Shown here: piece after piece, positions 35,788 to 45,524 of the stretch | How the letters are laid out: the number at the start of each line of letters is the position of its first letter | Numbering within the stretch: position 1 is the first letter of the stretch | Source of the DNA: Verticillium longisporum | Taxonomy: Eukaryota; Ascomycota; Sordariomycetes; Glomerellales; Plectosphaerellaceae | Length of the DNA stretch: 64,000 bases | Assembly: GCA_019188255.1 (NCBI GenBank) | Contig: JAETXT010000006.1 | Coordinates: forward strand, 1,984,001-2,048,000 | Direction of reading: 5' to 3' | Notes under the pieces: model-generated | What the model saw: only the letters and a program-made list of their open reading frames with translations | What the model was told of the DNA's origin: nothing | The model's database searches: none | Program-made: the position numbers and the translations under genes

Positions 35788-36997
35788 ATGGACAACAAAG
35801 AGGCAGAAGCCGCTCCAACTGCACCCAACGTCCTCCGTCTTCCTGCCGAGCTCCAACTCCACATCATCCAGCACCTCACTTTCGGCGAGCTCGAGCACCT
35901 CCGCCGAACATGTCGCTTCTACCGCGCCTTCATCTCCCCGGCCGTCGTCGGCCGCCTCTTCGGCACGGCCCATCGTCTGCAGGCCGCCCTGCTGTCGACC
36001 TGCCGCGATTGTCTGCGCACCGAGGACCCCGTCGCCAGCTCCCCGCCCACGATGCTCTGGGCCGACGTCGCGAGCGCCGACTGGCCGCTCGGGGCCGCTG
36101 CGTCGTGTGCGGGTTACAGGCGCGTGCCTTGTCCGTCGATGAGCAGATCTCCTTTGCCGACAGGACGAGCGCCTACTTCTGTCGGTGGTGCGGCATGCCG
36201 GTGCACGTGGGCCGGACCAGCGACTACACGAGCATGCAGGTCAATGAGTTTCATGTGCCGTGCTGGGACGCCTACAAGAGGGTGCACCACCGGTTCCTGC
36301 TCCTCGGTCTGCTGAGTGCCGGCGTCGCCGTCCTCGCGAGCGCCAGCAGCATGGTGTTGGTGCCGCGGAACCTGAAGATTGTGATGCCCGCTGTCGTGAG
36401 TCAAGGATACGTCCCTCGGCGCGTGATTGTGCTGACTCTCTTTCAAGATCAATCTGGTGTTGGGCCTGCTAGTGTACGTGATCATGTGGTTTCGGACGGA
36501 CAAGTCGAGGACCTTTCATTTTGTCGCCGTGATCGATGTCGTCATCGTTGCCATCTGGATCTCGTCGCTCGTCGAGTTTGGTGCAATGATGCGGAATGAC
36601 AGGACGGGCACTATATCAACGCTGGATACCGTGTTTCTGGGCATGCTTCCCATCGGTATTGCCATGTGAGTGCACACCATGCAAACCCGAGGGTGCACGG
36701 TTTCTGACATGATGCAGGATCGTCCGGCTCCTTGACGTCGCTGGCAACATTGTACTTGCGACAGACTACCGACATTGGCAGCGTCGAATACCGAGTACGG
36801 GCTGGGTCGAAAGGACGTGGAGGCCGGTGGAGACATTTCTGGTGCATTTCACCTGGCCCAAGATCACCGAAGCGGAATACCCCTACCGCATGCTGTGGTA
36901 TGGATTTGGGCGACTGGGGGGCACTGTCGTTCGGATGAGGCAATCGGAGAAAGACATTGAGATGGGAACGATAACAGCAAGGCCTGGCAGCGCGTGA
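35788..36997 (+). CDS. F-box protein with four membrane segments; one frame break
   Basis: The frame from 35788 begins with an F-box (LRLPAELQLHIIQHLTFGEL, residues about 15-55), the SKP1-binding part of SCF ubiquitin ligases. A short region with paired Cys follows (CRDC, RCVVCG, FCRWCG), possibly metal-binding. Four hydrophobic segments come next: GLLSAGVAVLASASSMVL, LVLGLLVYVIMWF, VAVIDVVIVAIWI and FLGMLPIGIAMIV. Introns 36396-36447 (GTGAGT, CTGAC) and 36666-36717 (GTGAGT, GCAG) splice cleanly, ending at 36997. The first part and the rest are in different frames: the shift is at the GGGG run 36091-36094, and one extra G would join DWPLG to GRCVVCG. All else looks intact, so this may be a sequencing error or a very young lesion. 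Confidence 0.72.
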
Positions 36998-37615
36998 GGC
37001 GCTGGCAAGAGACGCATCCTCGACCATGGCAATCTACTCGGGTTGAATAAGAAGCACCATTGTGGCATGCGCGCGGTTATACCGATCTCAGCAAGAACCG
37101 ATTGAGCTCCGACGCCGTGCGAATCGGGAACAGCCCTACCAACACCGCGGTCCCCGAGCCCAGGCTCAGGGAACTTAGGTTCTGGGGATACTGGGCGACG
37201 TCAACGAATGGGGTGCACCATCTCCACGGGCAGCGGTTGGCGAATGTGGGATGCGGGGCAGATCCGAATGGTGATGCGTCGAAGGTTTCGCCATCATGCT
37301 AGACGACCTCAAGGCCTCCCGAAGAAGAGCAGGATAAGCGCAGGGTAGCTGCGTGATGACGCGGAAATGCACGCCGCGTAAATGACTGCCTGGGCTCGTA
37401 TCATCGCATGGCAGCTCATGAGCACGACAAATCACGTCGTTGTCCGGTACATCCGTCCGGCTTTTTAGCTCCTACTCGCCCGCCGGCATCATTGGTTGCG
37501 CTCGTTGACGTCAGCTGGAACGCCTGCGTAACGTATATCACCCCATCGCCCATTTACGCTTCTCGCCATTTCTCAACGCGTCTTCATAGTCGTTGTCTCA
37601 TCGCTACTCGACACC
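36998..37615. other. intergenic
   Basis: About 0.6 kb between the F-box and fasciclin genes. No gene is seen. Confidence 0.5.
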
Positions 37616-38938
37616 ATGAAGATCATCTCAACCCTGCCGTTCGCGGCCATCGCCGCCGGCATCGTCGTACCCAGTACCAACGATTTGAAGGACCGGCAGG
37701 ATTTCCTTCCTACCAAGGATTCCATTGCCTCTACCGTAGACTCCATCAAGGAGGACGCCCGGCACCTGGCCAGCAACGTCGAAGATGCCGTAAGCTATGC
37801 TGGTAACAAGCTTGACAGCTTCGCCACGACCATCCAGCAGGCTTTCGAAGAAGAGACGAGGTATTATCGTGGTCACCATCACCACCCTGATACTTCCAAC
37901 TTGACTATCTATGAGCTCATCTCCAAGAGCGACTATGCCACCAAGTTTTTCCACCTCGTGAATGAGCACGAATCACTGGTGAAGCTGCTCAACTCGACAA
38001 AGGCAAACTACACCGTCTTCGTCCCCACGGATGAGGCCTTTGAGCACATCCCCGATCACCACGACAAGAAGCCTTCCAAGGAATTTGTCGAAGGTCTCCT
38101 CAAGTACCACGTCGGCCTAGGCTTCTACCCCGCCGGCCGCATCCTCTACACCCACACCATCCCGACGGCCCTCGATGAGCCCTGGCTCGGCGACCGTCCC
38201 CAGCGCCTGCGGATCCGCATCGGGCTCACGGGCGTGCGCGTCAACTTTTACGACAAGGTCGTCAGAGCCAATACGTTTGCCAAGAACGGCGTCATCCACG
38301 CCGTCGACCGCATCCTTGTCCCGCCTCCCTGGATCGGCCGCGAGCTCACGCTGTTTCCCTCCAAATTCTCGACGCTGCTGCTGGCGTACGAGAAGACGCA
38401 CTTTACCGACTATATCCATCACGTCGAGATGAAGGGTGCCACCGTCTTCGCCCCCTCCAACACGGCCTTTGACCGCCTCGGCCCCAGCGCCAACGCCTTC
38501 CTCTTCAACTCGGAGAAGGGGCTCAAGTACCTCAAGGCGCTGCTCAAGTACCACGTCGTCGCCAACGAGACGCTGTACAGCGACCACTACTACAAGCGCG
38601 ACCAGGGCGACGAGGAGGAGGTTGCCGGCGACGGCGGCGACGGCGTCGAGGCCCAGGGCGTCAAGCACTACCACGTCGACCTGCCCAGTCTGCTCGACGA
38701 GAAGAGCATCGCCGTCGACATTACGAGCTGGCGCGGCTTCATCGACCTCAAGATCAACGGCTACATCCACGTGTCCGTCTCGGACGCTGTCGCCAAAAAC
38801 GGCGTCGTGCACGTCGTCGACAGCGTGCTGCTGCCGCACCGCAAGCCTGGTGGGGATGCCGAGGTGGATGTCGAGGAGCTCAAGGCCATGCTCGCGCCTT
38901 TTGTGGAGGAGGCCGAGGACGAGTGGAATGAACTGTAG
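37616..38938 (+). CDS. secreted protein with two fasciclin (FAS1) domains
   Basis: Single-exon gene for 440 residues. The N-terminus (MKIISTLPFAAIAAGIVVP) is a short signal peptide, so the product is secreted, to the wall or a vacuole-like compartment. Two FAS1 domains follow, roughly residues 95-240 and 245-425. Each has the family's two conserved blocks: YTVFVPTDEAF and ATVFAPSNTAF for the first, NGVIHAVDRIL and NGVVHVVDSVL for the second. FAS1 domains mediate adhesion; yeast and Magnaporthe relatives act in vacuole or cell-surface adhesion. A His-rich patch sits at about 85. The C-terminus is acidic and lacks an obvious GPI signal. This is the one gene in the 29.7-41.5 kb island with no damage. 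Confidence 0.93.
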   Translation: MKIISTLPFAAIAAGIVVPSTNDLKDRQDFLPTKDSIASTVDSIKEDARHLASNVEDAVSYAGNKLDSFATTIQQAFEEETRYYRGHHHHPDTSNLTIYELISKSDYATKFFHLVNEHESLVKLLNSTKANYTVFVPTDEAFEHIPDHHDKKPSKEFVEGLLKYHVGLGFYPAGRILYTHTIPTALDEPWLGDRPQRLRIRIGLTGVRVNFYDKVVRANTFAKNGVIHAVDRILVPPPWIGRELTLFPSKFSTLLLAYEKTHFTDYIHHVEMKGATVFAPSNTAFDRLGPSANAFLFNSEKGLKYLKALLKYHVVANETLYSDHYYKRDQGDEEEVAGDGGDGVEAQGVKHYHVDLPSLLDEKSIAVDITSWRGFIDLKINGYIHVSVSDAVAKNGVVHVVDSVLLPHRKPGGDAEVDVEELKAMLAPFVEEAEDEWNEL

Positions 38939-39524
38939 ATAGTTCGCAGTCGATTCTTGCCGGTACAAGTACTCTTCAATGCTGAATTCAAAGGATGTCG
39001 GATTCGCGTGCCTTTGCGTGTCTGCCAGGTTTCGCGAGTGGGAGTTCATGATGTGGTATGGCCATGTTAGCCAGTCGGCGCTTCCAAACGCGCCTGGTCG
39101 GGCTAATCATAGTTGTTGGCGTTCGTTGAAGGACGGTAGATGAGCAACAAGGTACACGGCTAGGGGTGAGTGCCTCGAATGTGACTACTTGGTACACATC
39201 AAAGCCGCCTTCATCGTGACTGGCCAACCAGATTGAGATTTTTGATGCCAAACCATGTGATTATGTTATTGGAGGGTTATGGGTGGCTTTTGAATCTATC
39301 GCTACACATCCATCAAGGCGACAGATATGATTGAAATATAGCATGTATACGACAAGCCTCCTATGCTGCAAGATCCTGTTAGTCGATTAGCCTTGGCTGC
39401 CCCCTTCTTCCCTCCTCGTCCTTTCCTCCTCCTCGTCCATCCTCCCTCCTCGTCCATCCTCCCTTCTTCTCCTTTCCCCTGTCCTCTCTTTCCCCTCAAG
39501 ATCCTGTATAAACCATGAGTAGCA
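38939..39524. other. intergenic with pyrimidine tract
   Basis: About 0.6 kb. Positions 39400-39500 are an almost pure C/T tract with a duplicated CCTCCTCGTCCATC segment. Confidence 0.5.
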
Positions 39525-40470
39525 TTACTGCTCAATAGCATCAAGGTAGGCAGCAACCCCCTTTTCGAAGAAGGAGCGCGCCACAAGCTCATCAGCAGAC
39601 TCAACAATCCATGTCTGGCAGTTCCTTTGTAAGACCTTTGTGCCGGACTTGGCCTAGACGTACTCGATCAGCTTGAACATGGATGGATTGTTGCGTACTG
39701 TGAGGTCGTAATGCCCCACCAGTGGGCACCAGAACCGGTATGTAGGAGAGAGAATCGCGCGCTTACTCTCATTGAAAGACTTTCCCGGGACCTTGACGTT
39801 GTGGAGAGCAGTCTGAAAGCGGCCGATTGGTGTGACATTAGCTTTGCTTTTTCCATAACGTTACCTTTTAAGGAACACCGCTTTCTGGTCGGCGTCGCTA
39901 GCCTCGACCCACTGCAGCGGCACTTTGGCGGCGGGACGATTGGGCAGTTGTCATAAAGTCACAGCTTCGTTTGACGTCGAATTTGAACCCCTTTTTCACA
40001 TCACCCGTCGCGTGGATTAGAACACCCATGTATGGGTTCTTGGGCGAGGGCATCCAGTACGCCCAGTGATCTTTGAAGGGTGCGCCATTGAATATCAGTA
40101 CCGACCTGGCGCGCCAGTCAGGGACGATCGTCGCGAGTGCGGTACGACTGATTGCGCTGATGGGAAATCCCCTGGTTGGCGTGTCCAGGTCGGCTGCGGA
40201 GGAAGATCTGGCCAGTGGTGACGACGTGGGCAGTCTGCGCTCCATGATGGACATCAATGAAATCAGGGACTGCGTCTCGCTGTTCACTCCGCCCACCACC
40301 TCCTCCAGGGCCCTGACTCGGTCGTCGATGGACTTCGTCAGAGTGTGTACGTCGCGCTGGGAGGCGTCGTGCTGAGAGGCATCGAGGTATACGAGGAGAG
40401 CGCCATCAGGATCCTTTGGGGCCACCCCCCGGAGGTGTAGTCCACCATACGCCCTTTCAACAACCAACAC
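39525..40470 (-). pseudogene. broken fungal hypothetical gene
   Basis: Reading on the minus strand, sequence from about 40470 gives a helical N-part (TLTKSIDDRVRALEEVV) and then a block rich in aromatic and charged residues (APFKDHWAYWMPS, IHATGDVKKGFKFDVKRS). At about 39950 the frame changes, and the protein-like signal continues as VPLQWVEASDADQKAVFL. A GTAACG donor and a CTTTCAG acceptor (about 39865-39803) define an intron. The next exon (FWCPLVGHYDLTVRNNPSM) is interrupted by TAG at 39656-39658 where CAG would keep it open, then continues TKVLQRNCQTWIVESADEL to a stop at 39525. I recall the pattern from unnamed fungal proteins, but no function is known. At least one frameshift and one stop mark it as a pseudogene. 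No clear start was found, and its head overlaps the upstream leader of the neighbouring APH-like gene. Confidence 0.6.
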
Positions 40471-40547
40471 CGGATGGGATTACCTGTCACTTCGCGCCGA
40501 CATCACCCCGCTTCGACAGCCTCAAGATCACGCCCCTCGGAGTCAAT

Positions 40548-41422
40548 ATGCAGCGGATCAAAATCTTCGCCGAATCGAGCTTTATCAAGAAGCGTCGAGC
40601 CAGTAACCTTCCCGCGCCAGCAGCGGTTAGGGCCATCAGTCTGACGTCGGGCGATCTTTGGGCATCAAGTTTCAATCGTCCCAGGCCTGTCAGAATCCCG
40701 TCGCTAGGGTTGATGGTCAGGTACGGAGGCGACGTTACATTGAGAGAAGTTTCGACTCAGAGGATGGTTCACGAACAGCTTCTTGGTCAAGTGCCTATTC
40801 CTGAGGTCCTTGCCTGGACCGAGGATGAAGATCAGGGGTTCATCTACATGTCGCTGATTGAGGGCGATACCTTGGAACAGAGGTGGAATGATCTGAACGA
40901 AACCGAGAGGCAAGCCATCTGCGCCGAGCTGAAGCCCATGGTCAAGGCATGGAGGGCTCTGAAGCAAGACGGCCAAGAGCCCTTTGTTGGTAAATGGCAA
41001 CCTCAAACGTCAGCCACATGGCCTAACATGACTACTTTCCTAACAGGTAGCATCGGTACAAGGCCTCTGAGGGATATCTTCCTCGTGTACCGCCCAGAGC
41101 TTGTGGGACCATTTCAAGGCGGCAACGCTGCCCAGCAGTTTCAAGACGTCTGCGGCATCGATATCAGTTGCGAGATCCCCGTTGTGTTTTCTCATAGCGA
41201 CCTAATCCCGCCGAATGCGCTCTTGTCACGAGGGCCCAGCCCAAAGGTAGCAGCTGTCATTGACTGGGCCAGTCAGGATGGTATCCTTCGTACTGGGAGT
41301 ATTGCAAGGCGCGACAGGTAGAATTGGACCCGGAATTGTTCAGCAAGGCTCTGCAGGAGGAATCGCGGGAAAAGTATCTACCCTTTTTCATTGATCCTGT
41401 GGATGACGAGACTTATTACTAG
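40548..41422 (+). CDS. APH-like phosphotransferase; one frame break
   Basis: Second fungal APH/choline-kinase-like protein. Start taken at MQRIKIFAESSF (40548), though the frame is open from 40416. The N-lobe has GLMVRYG, VPIPEVLAWT and YMSLIEGDTLEQRW. An intron at 40990-41046 (GTAAAT, CCTAAC, CAG) joins EPFVG to SIGTRPL. The catalytic loop is FSHSDLIPPN, which keeps the H-x-D-x4-N pattern, followed by VAAVIDWA. Right after this the frame shifts at GGGCC (41266-41270): one more C would give DWAQSGWYPSYWEYCKARQ and a normal ending at 41422; as written it stops at 41322. The substrate is unknown. Compared with the remnant at 34.5 kb, this copy keeps the middle region. Confidence 0.72.
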
Positions 41423-42195
41423 CCTTTGCTGTGGTTTCTTTTGTCAAAAGGGATCTAATTCATATGGTAGAAGTACCTAATTACACATGAAAAGGTCGCA
41501 GGCCGGATCCAAGTTGATGCCGGTCTTGGGCTAGAAATATCATCGCTTTGTCGAGCATTCTAGAAGTCTTCTGAAGCCTGAGACAACAAAATTCATGGCG
41601 AAAGACGCGCTGAGCTTTAGTACATTAATTGTACATACGCCGTTACGTGATGCAAGTCAATCTAACGTCTCTCAAGTAGCACATGCACATCTGTATGCCA
41701 ATGGCAAATGGGCAACGGCAAATGGTGCAACGTAACCTGATCACAACTAGCAACAAATACAGGAAGCCGTATCGCTCGTCACTTACCAATTGACAAGGAA
41801 AGGCTAGACACGAGTAAGGGGTACATGCCGTACAACTCAGAGTCATTGCACAGTTCTATCCGAGGTGTTCGCTCAATGCGAGAGGACGAAAGTGTCTCCG
41901 AAATGCAGACCTACGTTCTTCAGCAGGTGGCTATTGTTGGACCCAACATGAGCTTGCATTTTGGCTGGTTCTGTCAACGGTGGATTATGTAAATGTCACA
42001 TTGTGTTGGAGGATTCAGAAACCAGAAAACCTCCGTTGTTTTGACATTTCATTCGCATTTCGTCGTGTTCGGTTCCGCTCACTTTTGCTCGCGCGAAGTC
42101 CGTTGGAGGTAAGCTCATGGGTGGTCAGAGGTTCTACAAACGAAGGAAACCCTCCGTCATCGATACAAATTCTGTTCGTATCGAGAGACCCAAGT
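41423..42195. other. A/T-richer intergenic region
   Basis: About 0.8 kb, visibly richer in A/T than its surroundings. No frame is supported. Confidence 0.5.
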
Positions 42196-43902
42196 CTAGC
42201 TGTCAACAGGTTCAAAACGCAATGTCAGGCTCTCGCCAGTCGGCCGCGCGGTATACGCATCTTCCTGTGTGATCCCGGTATCATCGACCACAAAGGTACG
42301 AAAGTGGGAGTATATCGCGGCGAGAATGTACTTCATTTCTAGTGAGGCATGATCAGAATCGTATCATTTTTATGTCGAGTTCTAACGAACCTACCGTTCA
42401 TGGCAAAGTTGGAACCCAGACACATCCGGCCGCCGCTGCCAAATGCCCAGAATCGGCGGAGCATCTCCCGCTTCTGGACGTCCTCGACGAGCCACCGCGT
42501 GGGCGCCCAATTTTCTGGGTCCGGGAACGCCGTCTCATCGCGGTGGAGAGTGTGCGCGAGACAGGCTACTCGGACATCACCGGGGATCGTGAAACCGGCG
42601 ATGCGACAACCGGTTGGAGGTGTTCGGCGCGGCTCGGGCCCGGGGATCGGCGCGTGCAGGCGCAGAGTCTCCATGACGACGGCATGGAGGAGTGGCAGAG
42701 CGTCTAGGGCTTTGCAGTCGGGAACGGTGCTGCCTTTTTCCAATGACGGCGATGAAAAAGAGGGGTGCAGCGTCAGCAGCTCTGCGCGTAGCTCATCCTG
42801 AAGTCGAGAGGACCGCGACAGGTGCCATGCCGCATACGTGAGAGCGATGCCCGCCGTCTCCTGGCCAGCGAGGAGGTGGTCCATGACCTCCGAGGCAACG
42901 GCGTCACGGCGTTGCGAGATGCTCGTCGTGAATAGGAGGCTGTACTCGCCGGCCGTGCGCGCCTCCCGGTCAATCCAGGCGTTGATGGCGTCGAGAACGA
43001 CGGGCTCGTCCGCCGCGTCCCGGTCTTCGGCACCGGCATCAGCCATTTGCGCCCGCCGCTGCGCTTCGTCGCACATGGTCCGATTCCAGGTGTTCAGCTG
43101 AGCGTTAGCCCTGTCCACCCAGCGTGGATATAGCGAGAGACCCAGCCATTGCCGACACACCCGCGTCAGGCCCGGCAGCTCCTGTGGCCAAAAGCCATGC
43201 TCGGCGCGGGCGAGATACAGCGCCAACCACGGATCGCGTTCATCGGCGCGGCGCACAAAGTCTGTCCCGCCGGCGAGGCCAAAGACGTAGGCGGCAATGA
43301 GGTCCATGGCGCAGGCGAGAAAGATGGGAAACACGTCGACGCCGGCACACGAAGACGCCGGCTCTGCACGTAGCAACGGCAGCAGCCGGTCCTGCACGAC
43401 GGCGGTGGTTTGGGCCTTGGCAGCATGAGAGGTGTGGATGAAGGACTTGGAGTATACATTTGACACGGCTCGCTTGCGGAGGGAGTGAGGTCGAGAGGAG
43501 AGGGTCGAGAACATGTTTTCGATGCTGTCACTGGTTAGTCTTAAATCGCCTGACCTTGATCCGTATCTCGTCTCACCCATAATTGCTGAACACGCTATAC
43601 CACGGGTCTTTCTCAAAGCCGCCCTGGTAAATGATTCTCAGTCCATCGATGCCATCGATGCTGATATCCTTGGGCCCGATGCGCACGACAGGGCCCAGCC
43701 GGCGATGCGCCTCAAGTAGCGTCCTGTTCTCACGGCGGTTCCACCTCACAGCGAGGATCCAGAGAGGGGCACAGTGGCACGACCAGTGCGCCGCAGGTAT
43801 CTTGGCGAGTGGAGAGATGATACCGGGGTTGATGATGCCGTAGTACACCGCGAGGACGATGAAGGCTGACGCTGCTGCGGAGATGATGGTGATTATAGCC
43901 AT
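42196..43902 (-). CDS. cytochrome P450 monooxygenase
   Basis: Membrane-anchored haem monooxygenase. Three exons (43902-43577, 43524-42395, 42338-42196) give 532 residues; introns are GTGAGA...CAG and GTAGGT...TAG and both joins keep the frame. The N-terminus is a membrane anchor (IITIISAAASAFIVLAVYYG). Family motifs are in order: I-helix LLAGQETAG, K-helix ExxR in METLRLHAP, PENWAPTRW, and the haem loop FGSGGRMCLG with C477. The last exon supplies the usual C-terminal strands (YTARPTGESLTLRFEP). The I-helix has Gln-Glu where many P450s have an acid-Thr pair. It is a fungal secondary-metabolism/xenobiotic-type P450 by appearance, but neighbours include no polyketide, peptide or terpene synthase, so the substrate is unknown. 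Confidence 0.94.
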
Positions 43903-44207
43903 GGTGTAAGATGTTTACTTTTCCGCCTTTGTGCAAGTTTATGAATATTGCAAAGAACGATACCGATTGCAGGAAAGCGCTGTTTGTGGAAAAGAAGTCA
44001 AATGAGGAGTTGCTCAAGTAGGTCGATAAGCTAGGTTTGGCTGCATGTTGGCGCTTGCTCCGGTCGACCCAGGACAGCTTGTGAAGCATCCATCCGAGTG
44101 GTATTATCTGCAAGTATAGCAACGGTGGCTCCCCGTCCAGCAGGTCCAGCCGCTTTGCTCTCAACGCGCCTAAGCAATGCCATCACTACCTGTTTGTTGG
44201 TGTGTAG
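43903..44207. other. P450 promoter
   Basis: About 300 bases between the 3' end of the small gene and the P450 start. No distinct element is recognised. Confidence 0.4.
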
Positions 44208-44670
44208 TCACGTGACCGAGTTGTTGTGACGTGCTGTTTTCTGCCCCTCTGCTATCGACCGACGACGTCTCTCTTGCTGCTCGTTCCTCTGTGAAATCAA
44301 GCGGTCGAATTGGTCTTGCCCGTACAAAGCAAGGTACTCAGCACCAGATAGGCTGGCGGTCGCAGACTTTCTTCCAAATGGAATGTGTTCAAGGTATTGA
44401 ACAGGGCCTGATATACTGCTTTGGAGGCTCTGTGAGATGATCTGAGTTAGTTCAAGGTATGGGTCGCAAATTCTGTCGTTTTGCTTACAACTTAGTCCCA
44501 TCCCACCTGTAGACCCTGACCTCGGGGGCCTCCCCTTCACCTACTACCCCGTTATCCAAGAGAAAGTAGCATTTGACGTTGTCGGCATCGTATAGCCCTA
44601 GAGAAGTGAAATAATCTTGCTTGTCGTCGAAATCCCGACCCCATTCATGCTGGCATATAAGACTCGCCAT
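44208..44670 (-). CDS. small hypothetical protein, 133 residues
   Basis: Two exons (44670-44489 and 44427-44208) join in frame across a GTAAGC...CTAAC...CAGAG intron. The start at 44670 has a strong context (AAACCATGGCG); an in-frame methionine at 44742 would add 24 residues. The product begins MASLICQHEWGRDFDDK, is acidic in its first half and ends in a charged helix rich in Arg, Glu and Gln. There is no signal peptide or membrane segment. I do not recognise the family. It is on the same strand as the P450, 305 bases upstream of it, but a functional link is only a guess. Confidence 0.6.
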
Positions 44671-45524
44671 GGTTTTTCTCCGTTCTACCGGTTTGCCGGG
44701 AATCAATTGCGACTGGCACTTCACCACGATTCGTTTCGCCATGATCGTTGATGAAGAAGAGGCAGCGGAGCTTTGGAGATTTGCGAGGCACTCAGACTGT
44801 CAGCCCTACTTCTTGGGCATTGATTCAATAAAAGCCACGACGTATAGTGAAGGAGAGTGTGTTTCGGCATATTGAGACATGCCAGGCTGCGTAGTCACCC
44901 GTCCGTAGGTAGGTCGGGCTGTCTTTCTGCCGTTTGTAGAGGCCCAGCGACTCGGTGAGATCCTGTCGTGACTCCTTGGTCATGAGTAGGTAACTCAGAA
45001 TAGTCCAACATGTGTTCTCTGCCGAGAATTTTCTGTTGCAGAGACCGATGCTGCCTCTCCCTCAAGGGCAGTAGCTCTCTCTGTCAAGGCAGTAGCGACC
45101 CACTGCGGGGTAGACCAGAGGAACCCGACTGCACTTGCCGAAGTTGGGGCAGCGACATGCGGGGGCACTCTGTGTCTGAGATGCCGGGTGATTCCATACC
45201 CGGAACGAGGTACTAATTGCCGTGGCTATCATTTGAGAAGAATTGTCGGAATGAGCCGTTCATCGCAGTGAAACTTTCGGAATTGGTTCTTATTGTCTTG
45301 ACGAGGACTGCGTGATCCCCGAAACTGCCAAATTTCTTCTCTCTCCCCGTGTCGTCATCTCTGCAAGGACCCCGCACTCTCCCCAGCTGCAACTGCCCCG
45401 CGCTCACGATCTCTCTGTCAGTGGCCTCGACAGCTGCACAGGTTCTCTAGGTCCTCTAGGCACAACACCAGGCCGCTCGCCTCACGAACACCACTGCAGC
45501 ACCCGGACGGCACCCAATCCCGCA
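44671..45524. other. divergent intergenic region
   Basis: About 0.85 kb between two genes read outward. The frame of the following gene is open from 45312, but that segment is treated as 5' leader because it lacks domain features. Confidence 0.45.

Noticed and set aside
38117..39049. 310-codon open frame antisense to the fasciclin gene
   Set aside because: Val/Asp/Leu-rich mirror frame of a GC-rich gene, without a recognisable domain.
45312..45524. Upstream extension of the EthD-hydrolase gene by 71 codons
   Set aside because: No domain or signal peptide, and the EthD domain begins right after the methionine at 45525.
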